This document shows positions 22,693 through 34,983 of a stretch of 64,000 bases of DNA, piece by piece. A model generated the notes under the pieces. It was given only the letters and a program-made list of their open reading frames with translations. It ran no database searches and was not told the DNA's origin. The stretch's first letter is position 1; each line of letters opens with the position of its first letter. Source of the DNA: Batillaria attramentaria. Taxonomy: Eukaryota; Mollusca; Gastropoda; Batillariidae. The position numbers and the translations under genes are program-made. The DNA lies in the NCBI GenBank assembly GCA_018292915.2, contig JACVVK020000457.1:114501-178500 (forward strand), in the 5' to 3' direction.

Positions 22693-23400
22693 TGACATCC
22701 CGCGTGGCCACGGTACACCGGCTCCCCGAGAAACACAGCAGACGTAACACCTGCCTCCCTCAATGAAGACCTTCCCCCCATCGCGTCACATCACACCCCG
22801 GGAAGGATGGAGCCGAGTGGAGTTGACGTCCGCAAGCGAGCAGCCATGATATCTCCCAGATAAGCCACCAGCCTCTTTGTGGCCACGAGCGTCTGCCAGC
22901 TTCCGGGCAAATCACAAAGGTCAAGGGCCGCTACTGCGTGAGCGACGCCCATTCACAGATGCGTCACGTGACCTGGTAATAGGGCGAGGGACACAAAGTA
23001 TCTGTCAGCGGAGCTGAAAAGATTCCCAGATGAAGAGCTGAGGGATGTGGTCTTGCGTTCCCCCCTTGTGGTTGAATCCGCACGGAAAATTACAGGGGGA
23101 GCGCATCCCCACCACTCATTGAAAAAGTTATCTCCCCTGCCCCCACGTGGAGCAGATTAGGGGGTTTGTGGGCAGAGTTCAGGATGAGATCTGGTGTTGC
23201 CTTCGAGCAGTCTTTACACTGTCATGCCGCTGTATACGCGCTCTTTCTCGGTTATTTATGGGCATTGTATTTTCCAGATAGTCTCCTGGAGATTTTGCAG
23301 TTTGAATGTGGCGGCACAGTCAAACGCACCACTGATCAAGCATCACTGAGTGATGTTCTAAGTATCTTGCGTCAATGGAACCGATTCCTCCCCTTTCTGG
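22693..23400. other. Non-coding stretch, nothing recognised
   Basis: GC-richer DNA with short frames only; no family recognised. Confidence 0.4.
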
Positions 23401-23405
23401 TTGCT

Positions 23406-23606
23406 TGGTTTGTCGGTTGTTCAGGGTTGTCCTTTTCCACCACATAAGGGTGATACCAAAGACGGGGCAACGAGGAAAACTCCAGCACAAAAGTTTGGTT
23501 TCAGCAGGGACACCTTATCCGGCTATGTTTCTGGTTTCAGTCCAGCGGAGATTCGAACTTTCGATCCGAGCATTGACGGTCCCGGCCACGCTGTACCACA
23601 TAAGCT
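23406..23606 (-). repeat. SINE-A, diverged and interrupted copy
   Basis: The body TTTCCACCACATAAGGGTGA and CAAAGACGGGGCAACGAGGA is clear. An insertion of about 40 bp separates it from a head with GATTCGAACTTTCGATCCGA. Confidence 0.65.
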
Positions 23607-23737
23607 GAGATCCAAGACGGGGAAACCGAGGAAAACAGTATAGGAACAAAGCCAGGAAATCCACCTCAGTCGAGAGTAAACGGCACACTGTGCTATACAG
23701 CGGGAAAAAAAAAGCACGTGCTTGATCGGTTTAGGTC

Positions 23738-23822
23738 CAAGACTGAAAACGCTTTTAGCCGGGATCCGAACTCACGACTCCAGCATTGACAGTCCGACTC
23801 TCGACCAGTTTGGCTATCCCCC
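23738..23822 (-). repeat. SINE-A-like head fragment
   Basis: AGCCGGGATCCGAACTCACG...TATCCCCCTGCC is the reverse complement of a tRNA-type head. Body and tail are missing. Confidence 0.55.
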
Positions 23823-24248
23823 TGCCCTGCTCGGCTCCTCGGCCCCCGCCCCTTTTTTGGGAAAAAAAACCCTAAACTATATGGGATATCCATGACGGAT
23901 ATATGCTCTCGTTTCACAAACATTAACAGGAACGGACGGCGGCCTAACGCTCAGTAGTGACAGTCTCGCATAAAGCTGATCAGCCTTGAGCAGGATGGCC
24001 GGCTGTTGTGTCCCTTATCCAGGGAACTGGACTACCCTATCATCACCGTCATAACTGATTTATATCTTCCGAATCCTCTGCCTATCCATATAATGATTAC
24101 GCATGAAAAAGTTGTCTAGATGAACGAGATACGATGTGGACCCACCTTTTAGTATCTCAGCTACGTGAAATCACCCAGTCTAACCACATTTTCGTCAAGA
24201 TTTTATCTATAGTCATAATTTCCGACACCCAAGCGTTGATTAAGATCT

Positions 24249-24521
24249 GGGCCCGTATGTACAAGTCGAGGTTAATTTAACCCAAGGCTACGGGCCTAAC
24301 CCAGACTAGGACAAAAGAAACCCAAAAGCAAAATTAAATTAAAAAAGAATGCGAAGAAAGGAACGGAAAAAAATATCTTCTATAACGGCTTAGGCACCTT
24401 GCTGGAATGGACCCGCTTCCTGATTAAAAAAAAAAAAATGTAACCCTAGAGCTAGTTTAGTTCGAGGTTAGACTCTAGCCCGGGGCTAAAAGCCCTAACC
24501 TCAACTTTTACATACGGGCCC
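24249..24521 (+). repeat. TIR-1 DNA element, copy 2
   Basis: Ends are GGGCCCGTATGTACAAGTCG and the inverse of GGGCCCGTATGTAAAAGTTG, giving about 25 bp of terminal inverted repeat. The interior has GCCTAACCCAGACTAGGACA, AGGCACCTTGCTGGAATGG and CTAGAGCTAGTTTAG. GATCT borders both sides (one extra T at the right), a possible TSD. Confidence 0.85.
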
Positions 24522-25233
24522 TGATCTTCACCACATGAAAGGATATTCGAGCGTGAGTTCTCGGTGTATCTGGTCATCACAAAGTTCATACTGGCCTCCT
24601 AATTCAGTCCAGTTGTATTTTTCCTCGATAAACGGAGTCACCCATCTGCTGTCATTGTACCCTTGAACCTCGCCGCAGAGATCCAAGTCAAAAACAATGT
24701 GATGCAATGTTTAACAGGTTACACACCGGTATTAGCTTCCAGGTCATGTAGTATACTCGGCTAAATATAGTAAAAAAAAGCTTTGCTCCTTTTAAAATTT
24801 GTGTGCAGAGTAAAAAATGGCAATCTGGTGCTTTTTGTTGGCTTTGTAAACAAGTTTCATGCCAGGTAATCGTAAAATTAGGGAAAAATGAGGTTGGCTT
24901 GTGGACTATTTGAATTCATGCGCGGCTGGCACAGGAGCTAGCAGACGACCTTGGAATGAGGGGGTATGTGGTCGCTGCCAACATTGCCAAAAAACGGAAT
25001 ATTGGAATTTGTTGGAATTTACTCTACACATGAGTCTATGGCTGCCTGATTTTTGTGATATTTTTTTTTTGGGTGAATTTTAAGCATTTCTAGGGTGTCA
25101 TCTGCAACGTTATTTTTAAGAGGAATATAGAGCGTTTTTCTCCAAATTTGCATCTCTGTTACGTAGCCTCAAGACCGTTACTAGGTCTTTGGAAGCACTG
25201 AGTAGCAAATCGTGCGCCTCACTGAGTTGCAAA
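24522..25233. other. Non-coding stretch, nothing recognised
   Basis: AT-rich. No open frame, repeat or motif I would call. Confidence 0.4.
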
Positions 25234-25245
25234 AACCCAAACCCA

Positions 25246-25570
25246 CCTTCAGAGAGCCAGGATAGCCGAAAGGTAGCACGCTGGACTGAGAAACTGAACG
25301 GTTTGCGCCGCAGTGTATTAGAGTTTCAGTGCTCTGGTCTTGAGTTCGAATCCCGCCTTGGGCCATATATTTGTGCTGGCCATTTTCTCGTCACGTTTCC
25401 GGGGGAGCCGGGATAGCCGAATGGTAGAGCGTTGGACTCCCAATGCTCGGGTCGTGAGTTCGAATCCCGGCTGGGGCCACATATTTGTGCAGGTCTTTTT
25501 CTCGTTGCCCCATCTTTGATCTCACCCATATGTGGTGGAAAAGGACGTTAAACTCCCAAACACCCACAAC
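25246..25570 (+). repeat. Dimeric SINE-A: truncated left monomer plus full right monomer
   Basis: The left monomer (25246-25400) has a head and about 35 bp of body but no tail, and carries a 37-bp insert in the head. The right monomer (25401-25570) is complete. AACCCAAACCCA flanks the pair at 25234-25245 and 25571-25582, suggesting one joint insertion. Confidence 0.7.
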
Positions 25571-25582
25571 AACCCAAACCCA

Positions 25583-26590
25583 TATTCGGAAGAGTCTTGC
25601 CTATTCGAAAAAAAAGGAGATGCTGGGTACATGGACTTGACGATGCAGCTTACAACACGAACTTAATGCAGCATAAGCATAGGCTGGGCCGAGAGAAGAA
25701 TGTTCTGTGGCCGGCGTATTGTAAATGACAAGCAGAGGTGTGGTGGTGTTGTGTCTGCTTGATTGACAGATCAAATGCCTGTTCATTAAACATACATGAA
25801 GCACGTGGCGTATGCCATGTGATGGACAAGCCCGCGTTCTTGCATGGCTCGCTTCCAGCCCTAGCGGCTTTCGAATCGAACCAGCAGCCCCCTACACATA
25901 CAGCACATATAGACCCAAACCCCTGGAGACTGTGGACGCCACTGAAGTGCCGACTGTGACAGCCTACAGACTGTGGCCTTCTCATTATTGCTCCGTTACT
26001 GTTATGGTTTCAGCCGCTCCCCCTATTTAGAGCCGGGCTGTTATGATTATCGACCGTTGCCGTTCAGCGCTGTGTGTTTGGACCCACTAAAGGCAGATTA
26101 CCCTTTTGACTCCAAGGACAGATTACTCCATTGACGGAGCCGGTATGGGGCCCCGTTCTGCTTGCCTTCTCTCTCTTCCCCGGGTGCCAACTGCCGCTGT
26201 TAGAACAATGGCCGGCGTGAACTGTGTGCTGGTTCGTTGGGTATACTTCACAGTCCAGCTGCCCTTTTTTCCACTAGCGATCTAGCGCTCCGCAGGTGGA
26301 GAATGTGAAAAATTATCGATGTCTCGGCCGAGTGTTTGTGATTGCCGAGAAACTGAACGGTTTGCACCGCTGTGTCAAGTTTAGAAGTCCTTGGTGCCCT
26401 CTCAGTCACCGTCATTATAACATAAGTTTGGCAGAACTGAACCGTGCGGCCACGTACCTCTTGACTTGAACTTTAAAGGGGCAATTTCCGGACTGTGAGC
26501 CACCGGTTAAGGGAGGTAACTTTCAAAACCGTTCGAACCCTCCAATGACCGTGCACCGTGCACTTACTGAGTTCATCCATCATTCCAAAA
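25583..26590. other. Non-coding stretch
   Basis: No coding region or repeat family recognised, apart from a 29-bp block at 26347-26375 that nearly matches 25288-25316. Confidence 0.4.
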
Positions 26591-26596
26591 CAAGGA

Positions 26597-27460
<864 letters not shown>

Positions 27461-27472
27461 ATGTGTGTTCGC

Positions 27473-27644
27473 GAGCCGGGGTGGCCGAATGGTAGAGCGT
27501 TGGACTTCCAATGCTTGGGTCGTGAGTTCGAATCGCGGCTGGGGCCAAATATTTGTGCTGGCTTTTTCATCGTTGCCCCGTCTTTGATATCACCCACACG
27601 TGGTGGAAAAGGACGTTAAACTCCTAAACACCCACCCACCCTGC
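27473..27644 (+). repeat. SINE-A copy with 11-bp TSD
   Basis: TGTGTGTTCGC is at 27462-27472 and 27645-27655. A full plus-strand copy lies between, ending CACCCACCCACC. Confidence 0.92.
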
Positions 27645-28061
27645 TGTGTGTTCGCTGTGTGCCTGGATTCATGCCTCCATTCATTTTTTTTACGCTCAAG
27701 TATACGATACTTAGAGATAATCTAGGTGTCCCATACTTCGTGGAACAGCGTTTTGTGCAGTGACGGACTAACAAAGATGTTGGCTTCTGTCCGAATGGTA
27801 GCAGTAACGTCGTGGTGACGAAATATATCAAACCTGCGTGAGAAAGTGGATGTTTTGGGTACCAAAACCTGAAATAAAACAAAAATCATACCGCTGGTAT
27901 GATCAGTTAGGCAGACGGGTACTCAGGTTTTTTTCCCCCCCCCTCAGGACTGATGAAATGCATGAGAACATTCCACTTTGGTACGTCTATTATTAATGGA
28001 GTACGATCATGTTATATGTTTATTGAATGTCTGCTAGCAGCAGCAACAATCATAATATTAC

Positions 28062-28086
28062 CACCACCACCACCACCACCACCACC
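28062..28086 (+). repeat. (ACC)n microsatellite
   Basis: About eight CAC/ACC trinucleotides. Confidence 0.85.
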
Positions 28087-28115
28087 CCAACACATAAAAC
28101 CGCCATCATCCACAA

Positions 28116-28313
28116 CAGGGGGAGTCGGTGGCTCAACGGTTTGAGCGTTGGACTCGAGATTGCAAGGATCCTGGTTCGAATCCCGACAGGGCCAACAACT
28201 TGTACAGGCCTTTTTCATGTTGCCCCGCTTCCTCTGACTGTGAACTGGATCTGTTTGTGTAACTTGTCCATTACAGTCAAGGATACATAAAATGTGGCCG
28301 ACCTGGCGTAATA
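28116..28313 (+). repeat. SINE-E: tRNA-derived element of another family
   Basis: The head has GGTGGCTCAACGGTTTGAGC (A box) and TGGTTCGAATCCCGAC (B box). The body shares TTGTACAGGCCTTTTTCATG layout with SINE-A and then departs (TGACTGTGAACTGGATCTG). It ends just before TIR-2 copy 1. Confidence 0.6.
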
Positions 28314-28334
28314 AGTATTCAGCTGGACTGTTCA

Positions 28335-28671
28335 CTTAAGCCTGCTCTTAACTGGGCACAGCGCGCGAAACACATAATTATGTGCACATCACAGTCGTTG
28401 AGCTCGGTGTGTCTACTAACTACAAAACTGAACACAGCTGTGCTCGGTGACAAACCGATTGAAGATGCACTGTCCGCCAGGTTTGCGCGCCGAATGACGT
28501 AGTACAGCCAATCAGAATCTGTTGTGGAAACCACAGTCACAGTTGTGGCTACTTGAAATCCAGGTTGCTGTGATGACGCCACAGCGGCGGAAACCCCCCA
28601 AATCACAACTATGTCACAACTGTGGACAGCACTGCGGCGCTCCGCAATGCTCAGTGAAGAGCCGGCTTTAG
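28335..28671 (+). repeat. TIR-2 DNA element, copy 1 (337 bp)
   Basis: The ends CTTAAGCCTGCTCTTAAC and the inverse of CTAAAGCCGGCTCTTCAC match at 15 of 18 bases. The whole length pairs in inverted orientation with 33724-34060. It contains CCAATCAGAATC and ATGACGTAGTAC. No transposase. Confidence 0.85.
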
Positions 28672-29300
28672 GGTAGCTATCCCGCCCCCCATAACCTGCC
28701 ACCTCGTTGTGGCATGGGACGATAAACCCCAGCTAACCAACTAACAGCAGGCACAGTAACAGCAACACACTATAAAGTAGGCATTGTCGCTCGTACGACA
28801 GTTTCGAAGCCATCGTCAAACTACACGCACCGATTTCGCCTCTCATATGTTGTGTCCGCAACTGTTGGTAATTACTACGCGCAGCTAGGTCGATCCGCAA
28901 ATATCCGTGCGCTGCGTGTTTGTCTCGTAGACAGCCAAACCCTCGAGACACACGAAACAACCGAAGCTCTATGTCAAGAATTGATCACATCCGCTTTGAC
29001 CGCAAAGTAATTCCCCGGAAACGTGAGCCTAATCTGATTATCGTCGGTTTAGTTGTAAATCTTTAGCGTGTTGTTAGACATCTACATTGCAAAATACATG
29101 GAAAATGACATCAGGAGAAAAATGGCGCCTTTTTTTTCGGCGCCAATTGCCCAGCTGTGGCTGGGACTACAATGATGTGGTGGCGACTTCAAAATCGAAG
29201 CGAGCTGTGTGAGCCGTCCTATAATTATGTACCACGGTGCTGTAACTTGTACTGACACTGTAGCGGCAAGTTTGCAAACAATTTGAAACTCTCAGCTTAA
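28672..29300. other. Non-coding stretch, nothing recognised
   Basis: Short frames only. Confidence 0.4.
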
Positions 29301-29304
29301 ATGT

Positions 29305-29480
29305 GGGGAGCAGGGATAGTCGATTGGTAGAGCGTTGGATTCTCAATGCTCGTGTCGTGAGTTCGAATCCCGGCTGGGGTCAAATATTTGCGCTGTCCTT
29401 TTTCTCGTTGCCCCGTCTTTGATATCACCCTTACGTGGTGGAAAAGGACATTGAACTTCCAGACACCCACCCACCTCACC
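29305..29480 (+). repeat. SINE-A copy with imperfect 14-bp TSD
   Basis: CTCAGCTTAAATGT (29291-29304) and CTCAACTTGAATGT (29481-29494) flank a full copy. The two TSD mismatches suggest an older insertion. Confidence 0.85.
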
Positions 29481-29570
29481 CTCAACTTGAATGTTCTATT
29501 AATCTAGATATATTGATCTAGCCAGAACTGACACGGACCTTATTCAAGAGTTGGATTGTCCTCATTAATT

Positions 29571-29884
29571 TAATAATAATAATAATTATTATTATTATTA
29601 TTATTATTGTATAGGCGCTTTACTCAATTCATGAATCGGCTCAAAGCGCCGCGAACTGAACCCAACACGCACGCTCACGTGAATCACACGCATTCTCTCA
29701 CACACTCGACATGAACAAATTACAATCACGTGGTGCGAAGGGTCAGCTCAGCTATTTCAATTTAGGAATTTAGAATTGCGTTTATTTTTCAAATTTGGTG
29801 GGCTGAACATTTCCAAAGCAGAGGGGGGGGGGGGGGAGGAAGCCGGAGTACCCGGAGAGAACCCCCGACGATCGGCCCGAATGG
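29571..29884 (-). repeat. SINE-B, 5'-truncated copy
   Basis: On minus it starts in the body (TTCGGGCCGATCGTCGGGG), lacks the tRNA head, and runs to the (ATT)n tail at 29571-29608. A run of about 14 G lies at 29823-29837. Confidence 0.9.
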
Positions 29885-30410
29885 AATTTATTCTCACTTT
29901 TAACACAGCAAACTATCGTCACAATTAAACCTCCACACACACGACTTGGACAAAATTTGGACTAGTGACTGACCAGCAAAATGTTGTTGGTTCGGTTTGG
30001 GCTCCGGCTGGCTGGCCATTTGTAAACGATCGTTTAAACTGCGCGCAGGGCTGTAACGGACCGTTTGTGGGAAAATTTGGCCGGCTAAATAATTCAGAGG
30101 CGCTGCAGTCACTCTGCCTTGTGCTTCGCCCCTGTGTGCCATTTAGCAAAGCGGCAGAAAATGGGGAAAGCGATTCGCTGCATTCATATTTCATGGACAC
30201 GCTTGCCGAAAGAGTCCAGGACAATTTCGCTGGGTGTCTAATGATGGTGGCGGTGGGGTGGCCGATTGCAATCTGATATGGAGGCTTTGTTCAAGTTTAC
30301 AACACAACACGCAGCAGGGTATAGGGTAGGGTCGGTGTGATGCGAACTGTTGAGGGAAACAACATTTATATAGCGGGATGATGGCTGTTGTTCGAAAATT
30401 GCGAATGAAG
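29885..30410. other. Non-coding stretch, nothing recognised
   Basis: A 103-codon plus-strand frame at 29965-30276 shows no family features. Confidence 0.35.
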
Positions 30411-30415
30411 TAGCT

Positions 30416-30512
<97 letters not shown>

Positions 30513-30572
30513 TGAACATGTCTTGTTAACAGCAGTAGATTTTCTTTTTTTTTGGGGGGGGGGGGGGGGGGA
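30416..30572 (+). repeat. (TG)n(GA)n microsatellite followed by a G run
   Basis: About 35 TG, 12 GA, then a T run and about 17 G at 30554-30571. Confidence 0.95.
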
Positions 30573-30758
30573 GAGGGGGCAGAGGTGTTACACGCAGTGT
30601 CATGTTTAAATCGAAAATTTTAGTCATAAACATAAAAACATAACCATAACTTTATTGCCATATGTATAAACATTAGGAATTCGTTGTGGTTCAAAAGAGC
30701 CGCTTTTAGTCGTTTTCTTAACCACGCACTCGCGCTGAAATGATCTGAATTATGACTT

Positions 30759-30760
<2 letters not shown>

Positions 30761-30852
<92 letters not shown>
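30761..30852 (+). repeat. (TC)n(CA)n compound microsatellite
   Basis: About 16 TC units then about 29 CA units. Confidence 0.95.
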
Positions 30853-30854
<2 letters not shown>

Positions 30855-31338
30855 AACACGGACCACACATTATACCAACTCTCATTATATCCGTTTCTCC
30901 CGCAAAATGCTCCATTTCGCTGTCAAACCCTCCTATTGCCATCCCGGCTCTCTCTCCCACGGGATATGACGTCACAAAAAGCACATCAATCGCAGTGATC
31001 TCCCCTTGGGACATGGCGACTGCTCCGTTTCCACCCCGGATAAATAAACTACTCATCTTTTGTAACGGCGGCAGAAACAGCAACCCAGCCGTATACCCCA
31101 GAGCGCGAAAATGTCGGCATCAGCTCGGGCTAGTGGCCATTTCATTTAGCTGAGTGGAACGGGTCTACATTATTGATGCCTGCTCACTTAGGGAGCTCAT
31201 AGACATAAAATGCTGGGCAGATATCCAGCGGTGACGGTGTCGCCGAAGAACTGGGTCCTTCCGAGGAGAAGCACATTGAAATTCATCCCCCCAGCTATTG
31301 AAAAGGGCGATGCATGTTGGAAGGTCGCCCCGACATGG

Positions 31339-31533
31339 AACGGAAGCCGACGAAGCCCATGTGGTAAAGCGATGGCCGGACCTACAGTGTTCAGGCCGTG
31401 AGCTCGAGTCTCAACTGGAAGTTAAAAAAAACAAACCAAACAAAACAAAAAACATGCTGGCCTTTTCGTCGTTGACATGTCTTTCATATCTACCCTACGT
31501 AGCGGAAAAGGACGTTAAATTCCCAGGCGTGAG
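31339..31533 (+). repeat. SINE-A, old diverged copy
   Basis: The head (CATGTGGTAAAGCGATGGCC, GTGAGCTCGAGTCTCAAC) and the tail-side block TAGCGGAAAAGGACGTTAAA remain. An A/C-rich insert interrupts it at about 31424-31452. Confidence 0.65.
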
Positions 31534-31543
31534 TGAGGGAGTG

Positions 31544-31552
31544 TGTGTGTGT

Positions 31553-31591
<39 letters not shown>
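31544..31591 (+). repeat. (TG)n followed by about 39 G
   Basis: The longest G homopolymer here (about 31553-31591) follows a short TG tract next to the SINE-A tail. Confidence 0.95.
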
Positions 31592-31696
31592 CGTAAGGTA
31601 CGCTCGTACGAAAAGCACGGCAGCTGAGACACAATTAAAACGTATTGTAAAAATTGTATCTTTAATGTTCTTTTTGAAATGACGACAGGAATTCAG

Positions 31697-31825
31697 TCTG
31701 TCTGTGTCTGACTCTGTTTCTGTTTGTCTGTCTCTGCCTGTCTGTCTCTGTCTCTGTCTGTCTCTGTCTCTGTCCCTCTCTGTCCGTCTGTCTCTCCTCT
31801 CTGTCCGCTCGTAATCAGAACACCG

Positions 31826-31899
<74 letters not shown>

Positions 31900-31905
31900 G
31901 CGCGC
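31697..31905 (+). repeat. (CTGT)n-like tract and (CA)n microsatellite
   Basis: CTGTCTCTGT-type repeats at 31697-31800, then about 36 CA units at 31827-31897 ending in CGCGCGC. Confidence 0.93.
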
Positions 31906-32013
31906 TGGCAATGAGCGTAGTCAAACGAATGAAGTAAAACTACTAAAAGGTCCAGATAGAAGTGGGTAGGTGCCAGTGTTTAGAAGTTTGTCGGGAGAGA
32001 GATTCAGTGAATC

Positions 32014-32072
32014 AAGAGAAAGAGAGAGAGAGAGATACATGTACGATGACAATGGAATTTTATTTTCCAACG

Positions 32073-32112
<40 letters not shown>

Positions 32113-32134
32113 GATGATGATGATGATGATGATG
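32014..32134 (+). repeat. (GA)n tracts and (ATG)n microsatellite
   Basis: GA at 32014-32034 and 32076-32109, then eight ATG units at 32111-32134. Confidence 0.93.
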
Positions 32135-32236
32135 AAACGTTTTTTATTCAGGATAGAGCATTTAGGCGTTACTGCCTGTCTTACAAGCTGTCCTGCTAGT
32201 CTACGTTAAAGGGTAAAAAGACAACATCAAAACAAG

Positions 32237-32260
32237 GAGGGGAAGGGGGGGGGGAGGGGA

Positions 32261-32292
<32 letters not shown>

Positions 32293-32306
32293 AGAGAGAG
32301 AGAGAT
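32237..32306 (+). repeat. G- and GA-rich simple repeat
   Basis: GGGGA-type tract, then (GA)n, a G run and (GA)n. Confidence 0.9.
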
Positions 32307-32721
32307 CATCAACTGTGACACGACACCGGCCAGCCTGGGAAGTGAAACTATCACATTCTGACATCCCCCCCCCCTCCCTCCCTCCGCAAAGCCAACCTTT
32401 GCTGTCCGCCTCCGACGGCTGAGACAAAGAACAATAGTCGTGCTTTCACTGATCGCTTCAGCGTCCGCGCAAACAAAGCGGCAGCCGCCCTGGGATTTGA
32501 ACCTCTCCCCTTGGCACAGGGTCCGCCTGAAAAATGAGCTCCGCAGAAGGAGAGCTTGTGTATGGGTGTGGCGGGTGCGATGGATCGGGTTTGGCTGCAC
32601 AGCTAAATGCGGGACACGGCAGCTTATGAAATTTTAAATCTCTCAATTATCATCCCTGAGTTTCGCTTTCAAAGGTGACTGCGAAATCCGTGGGTTTTTT
32701 TGTTTTTTGTTGTTGTTGCTT

Positions 32722-32722
<1 letters not shown>

Positions 32723-32806
<84 letters not shown>
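32723..32806 (+). repeat. (CA)n microsatellite
   Basis: About 42 CA units. Confidence 0.95.
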
Positions 32807-32808
<2 letters not shown>

Positions 32809-33152
32809 TACTCACCAACAAAAGAAACGCGAAAATGATTCACATTTTTTTTTGGTTTTTTGTTGTTGGTTATCCAAAAATGCATGTAGGAGGCAATATG
32901 GGCAAATTAATTCTAAACTGTGGGCGGATCTCGATGTTGTGGTGCTGAAGGAAGTCCTGGGTCACCCTGGCTTTGTGTGAAAGTGATGTCATGCCCATTG
33001 CAGGCGTGCTGCACAGTGTCTTCGAGTCTCGGCTGGTCTTTTAGCTCAGTAGACGCCAGTTTTGCAGGTTTCGCACCTCGAGTCGACGCCGCACATTCTG
33101 ACCACATGCGGGTTTCTAAACTGGGTGTTTTTAGCAGTCTAGTTGGCAGTGA

Positions 33153-33442
33153 GGGCCCGTATGTAGAACTCGAGGTCAATATAACCCACGGCTACGGGCC
33201 TAACCCAGACTAGGACAAAAGAAACCCCGAAACAAAATTAAATAAAAAAGAAAGCGAAGAAAGAAAGACAAAAATCCTTCCATAACGGCATAGGCACCTT
33301 GCTGGAATGGACCCGCTTCCTGATTTAAACAACAACAACAACAACAACAAACGGAAAATTTAACCCTAGAGCTAGTTTATTTCGAGGTTAGACTCTAACC
33401 CGGGGCTAAACTCCCTAACCCCCGACTTCTACATGCGGGCCC
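33153..33442 (+). repeat. TIR-1 DNA element, copy 3
   Basis: Ends GGGCCCGTATGTAGAACTCG and the inverse of GGGCCCGCATGTAGAAGTCG. The same interior blocks as copy 2 occur in the same order, with (AAC)n at about 33330-33350 in place of the A run. Confidence 0.85.
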
Positions 33443-33723
33443 TGAAGCTGATCTCTCGGCTGAGGATGGCCGGAAAACTGATCTGGCGGTCTAGCCTCTG
33501 TTTTGTCACCCGAGCTTTGCCTGTGCGCTGCTCATCGGCAGTGCTTCCGGTGATCGCAAAATTTTGCTGAAGGCCGTGGAAGGTTAGCACTGAGTTAACG
33601 GCAGCAGCAACAGTTTTTTTCAAACGTCACGTGGTCTCAGTGGGGCCTAAGATCTTTCAGGTTGGGCAAGAGTTAGACTTCAAATGCCGCCCGGCGTGTC
33701 CAAACTGGAACTGTAAAGAACCG

Positions 33724-34060
33724 TAAAGCCGGCTTTTAACTGTACACCGCGGAGCGCCACAGTGCTGTCCACAGCTGTGACCCAGTTGTGATTTTGGGGG
33801 TTTCCGCCGCTGTGGCGTCACCACAGCAACCTGGATTTCAAATAGCCACAACTGTAACTGTGGTTTCCACAACAGATTCTGATTGGCTGTATTACGTCAT
33901 TCGGCGCGCAAACATGGCGGACGGTGCATTTTCAATCGAATCGGTTTGTCACCGAGCACAGCTGTGTTCAGTTTTGCAGTTAGTAGACACACCGAGCACA
34001 ACGACTGTGATGTGCACATGTGTGTTTCGCGTGCTGTGCCCAGTTAAGAGCAGGCTTAAA
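33724..34060 (-). repeat. TIR-2 DNA element, copy 2 (337 bp)
   Basis: The same length as copy 1 and in opposite orientation. It has TAAAGCCGGCTTTTAAC at one end and the inverse of TTTAAGCCTGCTCTTAAC at the other. The centre holds GATTGGCTGTATTACGTCAT, TCGGCGCGCAAA and ACATGGCGGAC. Confidence 0.85.
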
Positions 34061-34501
34061 GTTAGCGCGTTTTATTGCTGTTGCATCGGTGAACACATTT
34101 CACCAATCAGATTTCTCCGGCGGTGCTTGAACGTGCAACCAGCGACCATAATATGCGTTCTTAAAAATCCGCGCGCCCCTTTGCAAAGGGAGGGCACCAG
34201 TGTTGTAATAATCCTGAGGGTTTTTGCACAGACGTGACTGCTTAAAATTACAGTGTGCAAATGAATCAATCTTTGCAATTACTGGCAGTTTCGGATATCA
34301 ACAACAACAAAAGCAGTAAATTATTTTTGCGTTTCGTTTGTTGATCAGTATGTATTTTATATGTTCCGTTGTTTTCTTGTTTGAGTCCACGGTACGCCTA
34401 AATTGCTTCAACATGTTTTTTTTTCCCACTGATTTTGCACAAGACAATATTGAAGCGGAGGCAAAAGGCCAAATGCCTATGTACAGCCCCCACCTGTTTA
34501 C

Positions 34502-34661
34502 GGGGAGCCGGGATGGCCGAATGGTAGAGCGTTGGACTCTCAATGCTCGGGTCATGAGTTCGAGTCCCGGCTGAGGCCAAATATTTGTGCTGGCCTTTTT
34601 CTCGTTGCCCCCTAACTCACAAACACCCACCCACCCACCCACCCACCCACCCACCTGTTTA
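34502..34661 (+). repeat. SINE-A copy with internal deletion and 11-bp TSD
   Basis: CACCTGTTTAC is at 34491-34501 and 34662-34672. The element lacks about 45 bp of body between GTTGCCCC and AACTCACAAACACCC, and has an expanded (CCCA)n tail. Confidence 0.92.
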
Positions 34662-34727
34662 CATACACAAGATATCAGTGCGGCGAATACAACAATTTCT
34701 GCACATAGCAATGAAAACACAGGAGGA

Positions 34728-34915
34728 GAGAGAGAGAGAGAGAGAGAGGGTGGGGTGGGTGTTTGGGGGTTTAACGTCCGTTTCCACCAGATAGGGTGAT
34801 ATCAAAGACGGGGCAACGATGAAAAAGCCAGCACAAATATTTGGCCCCAGCCAGGATCGAACTCACGACCCGAGCATTAGAAGTCCAACGCTCTACCATT
34901 CGACCACCCCGGCTC

Positions 34916-34981
<66 letters not shown>
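34728..34981 (-). repeat. SINE-A (34749-34918, minus) inserted in a (GA)n tract
   Basis: (GA)n at 34728-34748 and about 32 GA units at 34917-34981 enclose a full minus-strand copy. It ends 88 bp from, and inverted to, the plus-strand copy at 34502-34661. Confidence 0.9.
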
Positions 34982-34983
<2 letters not shown>

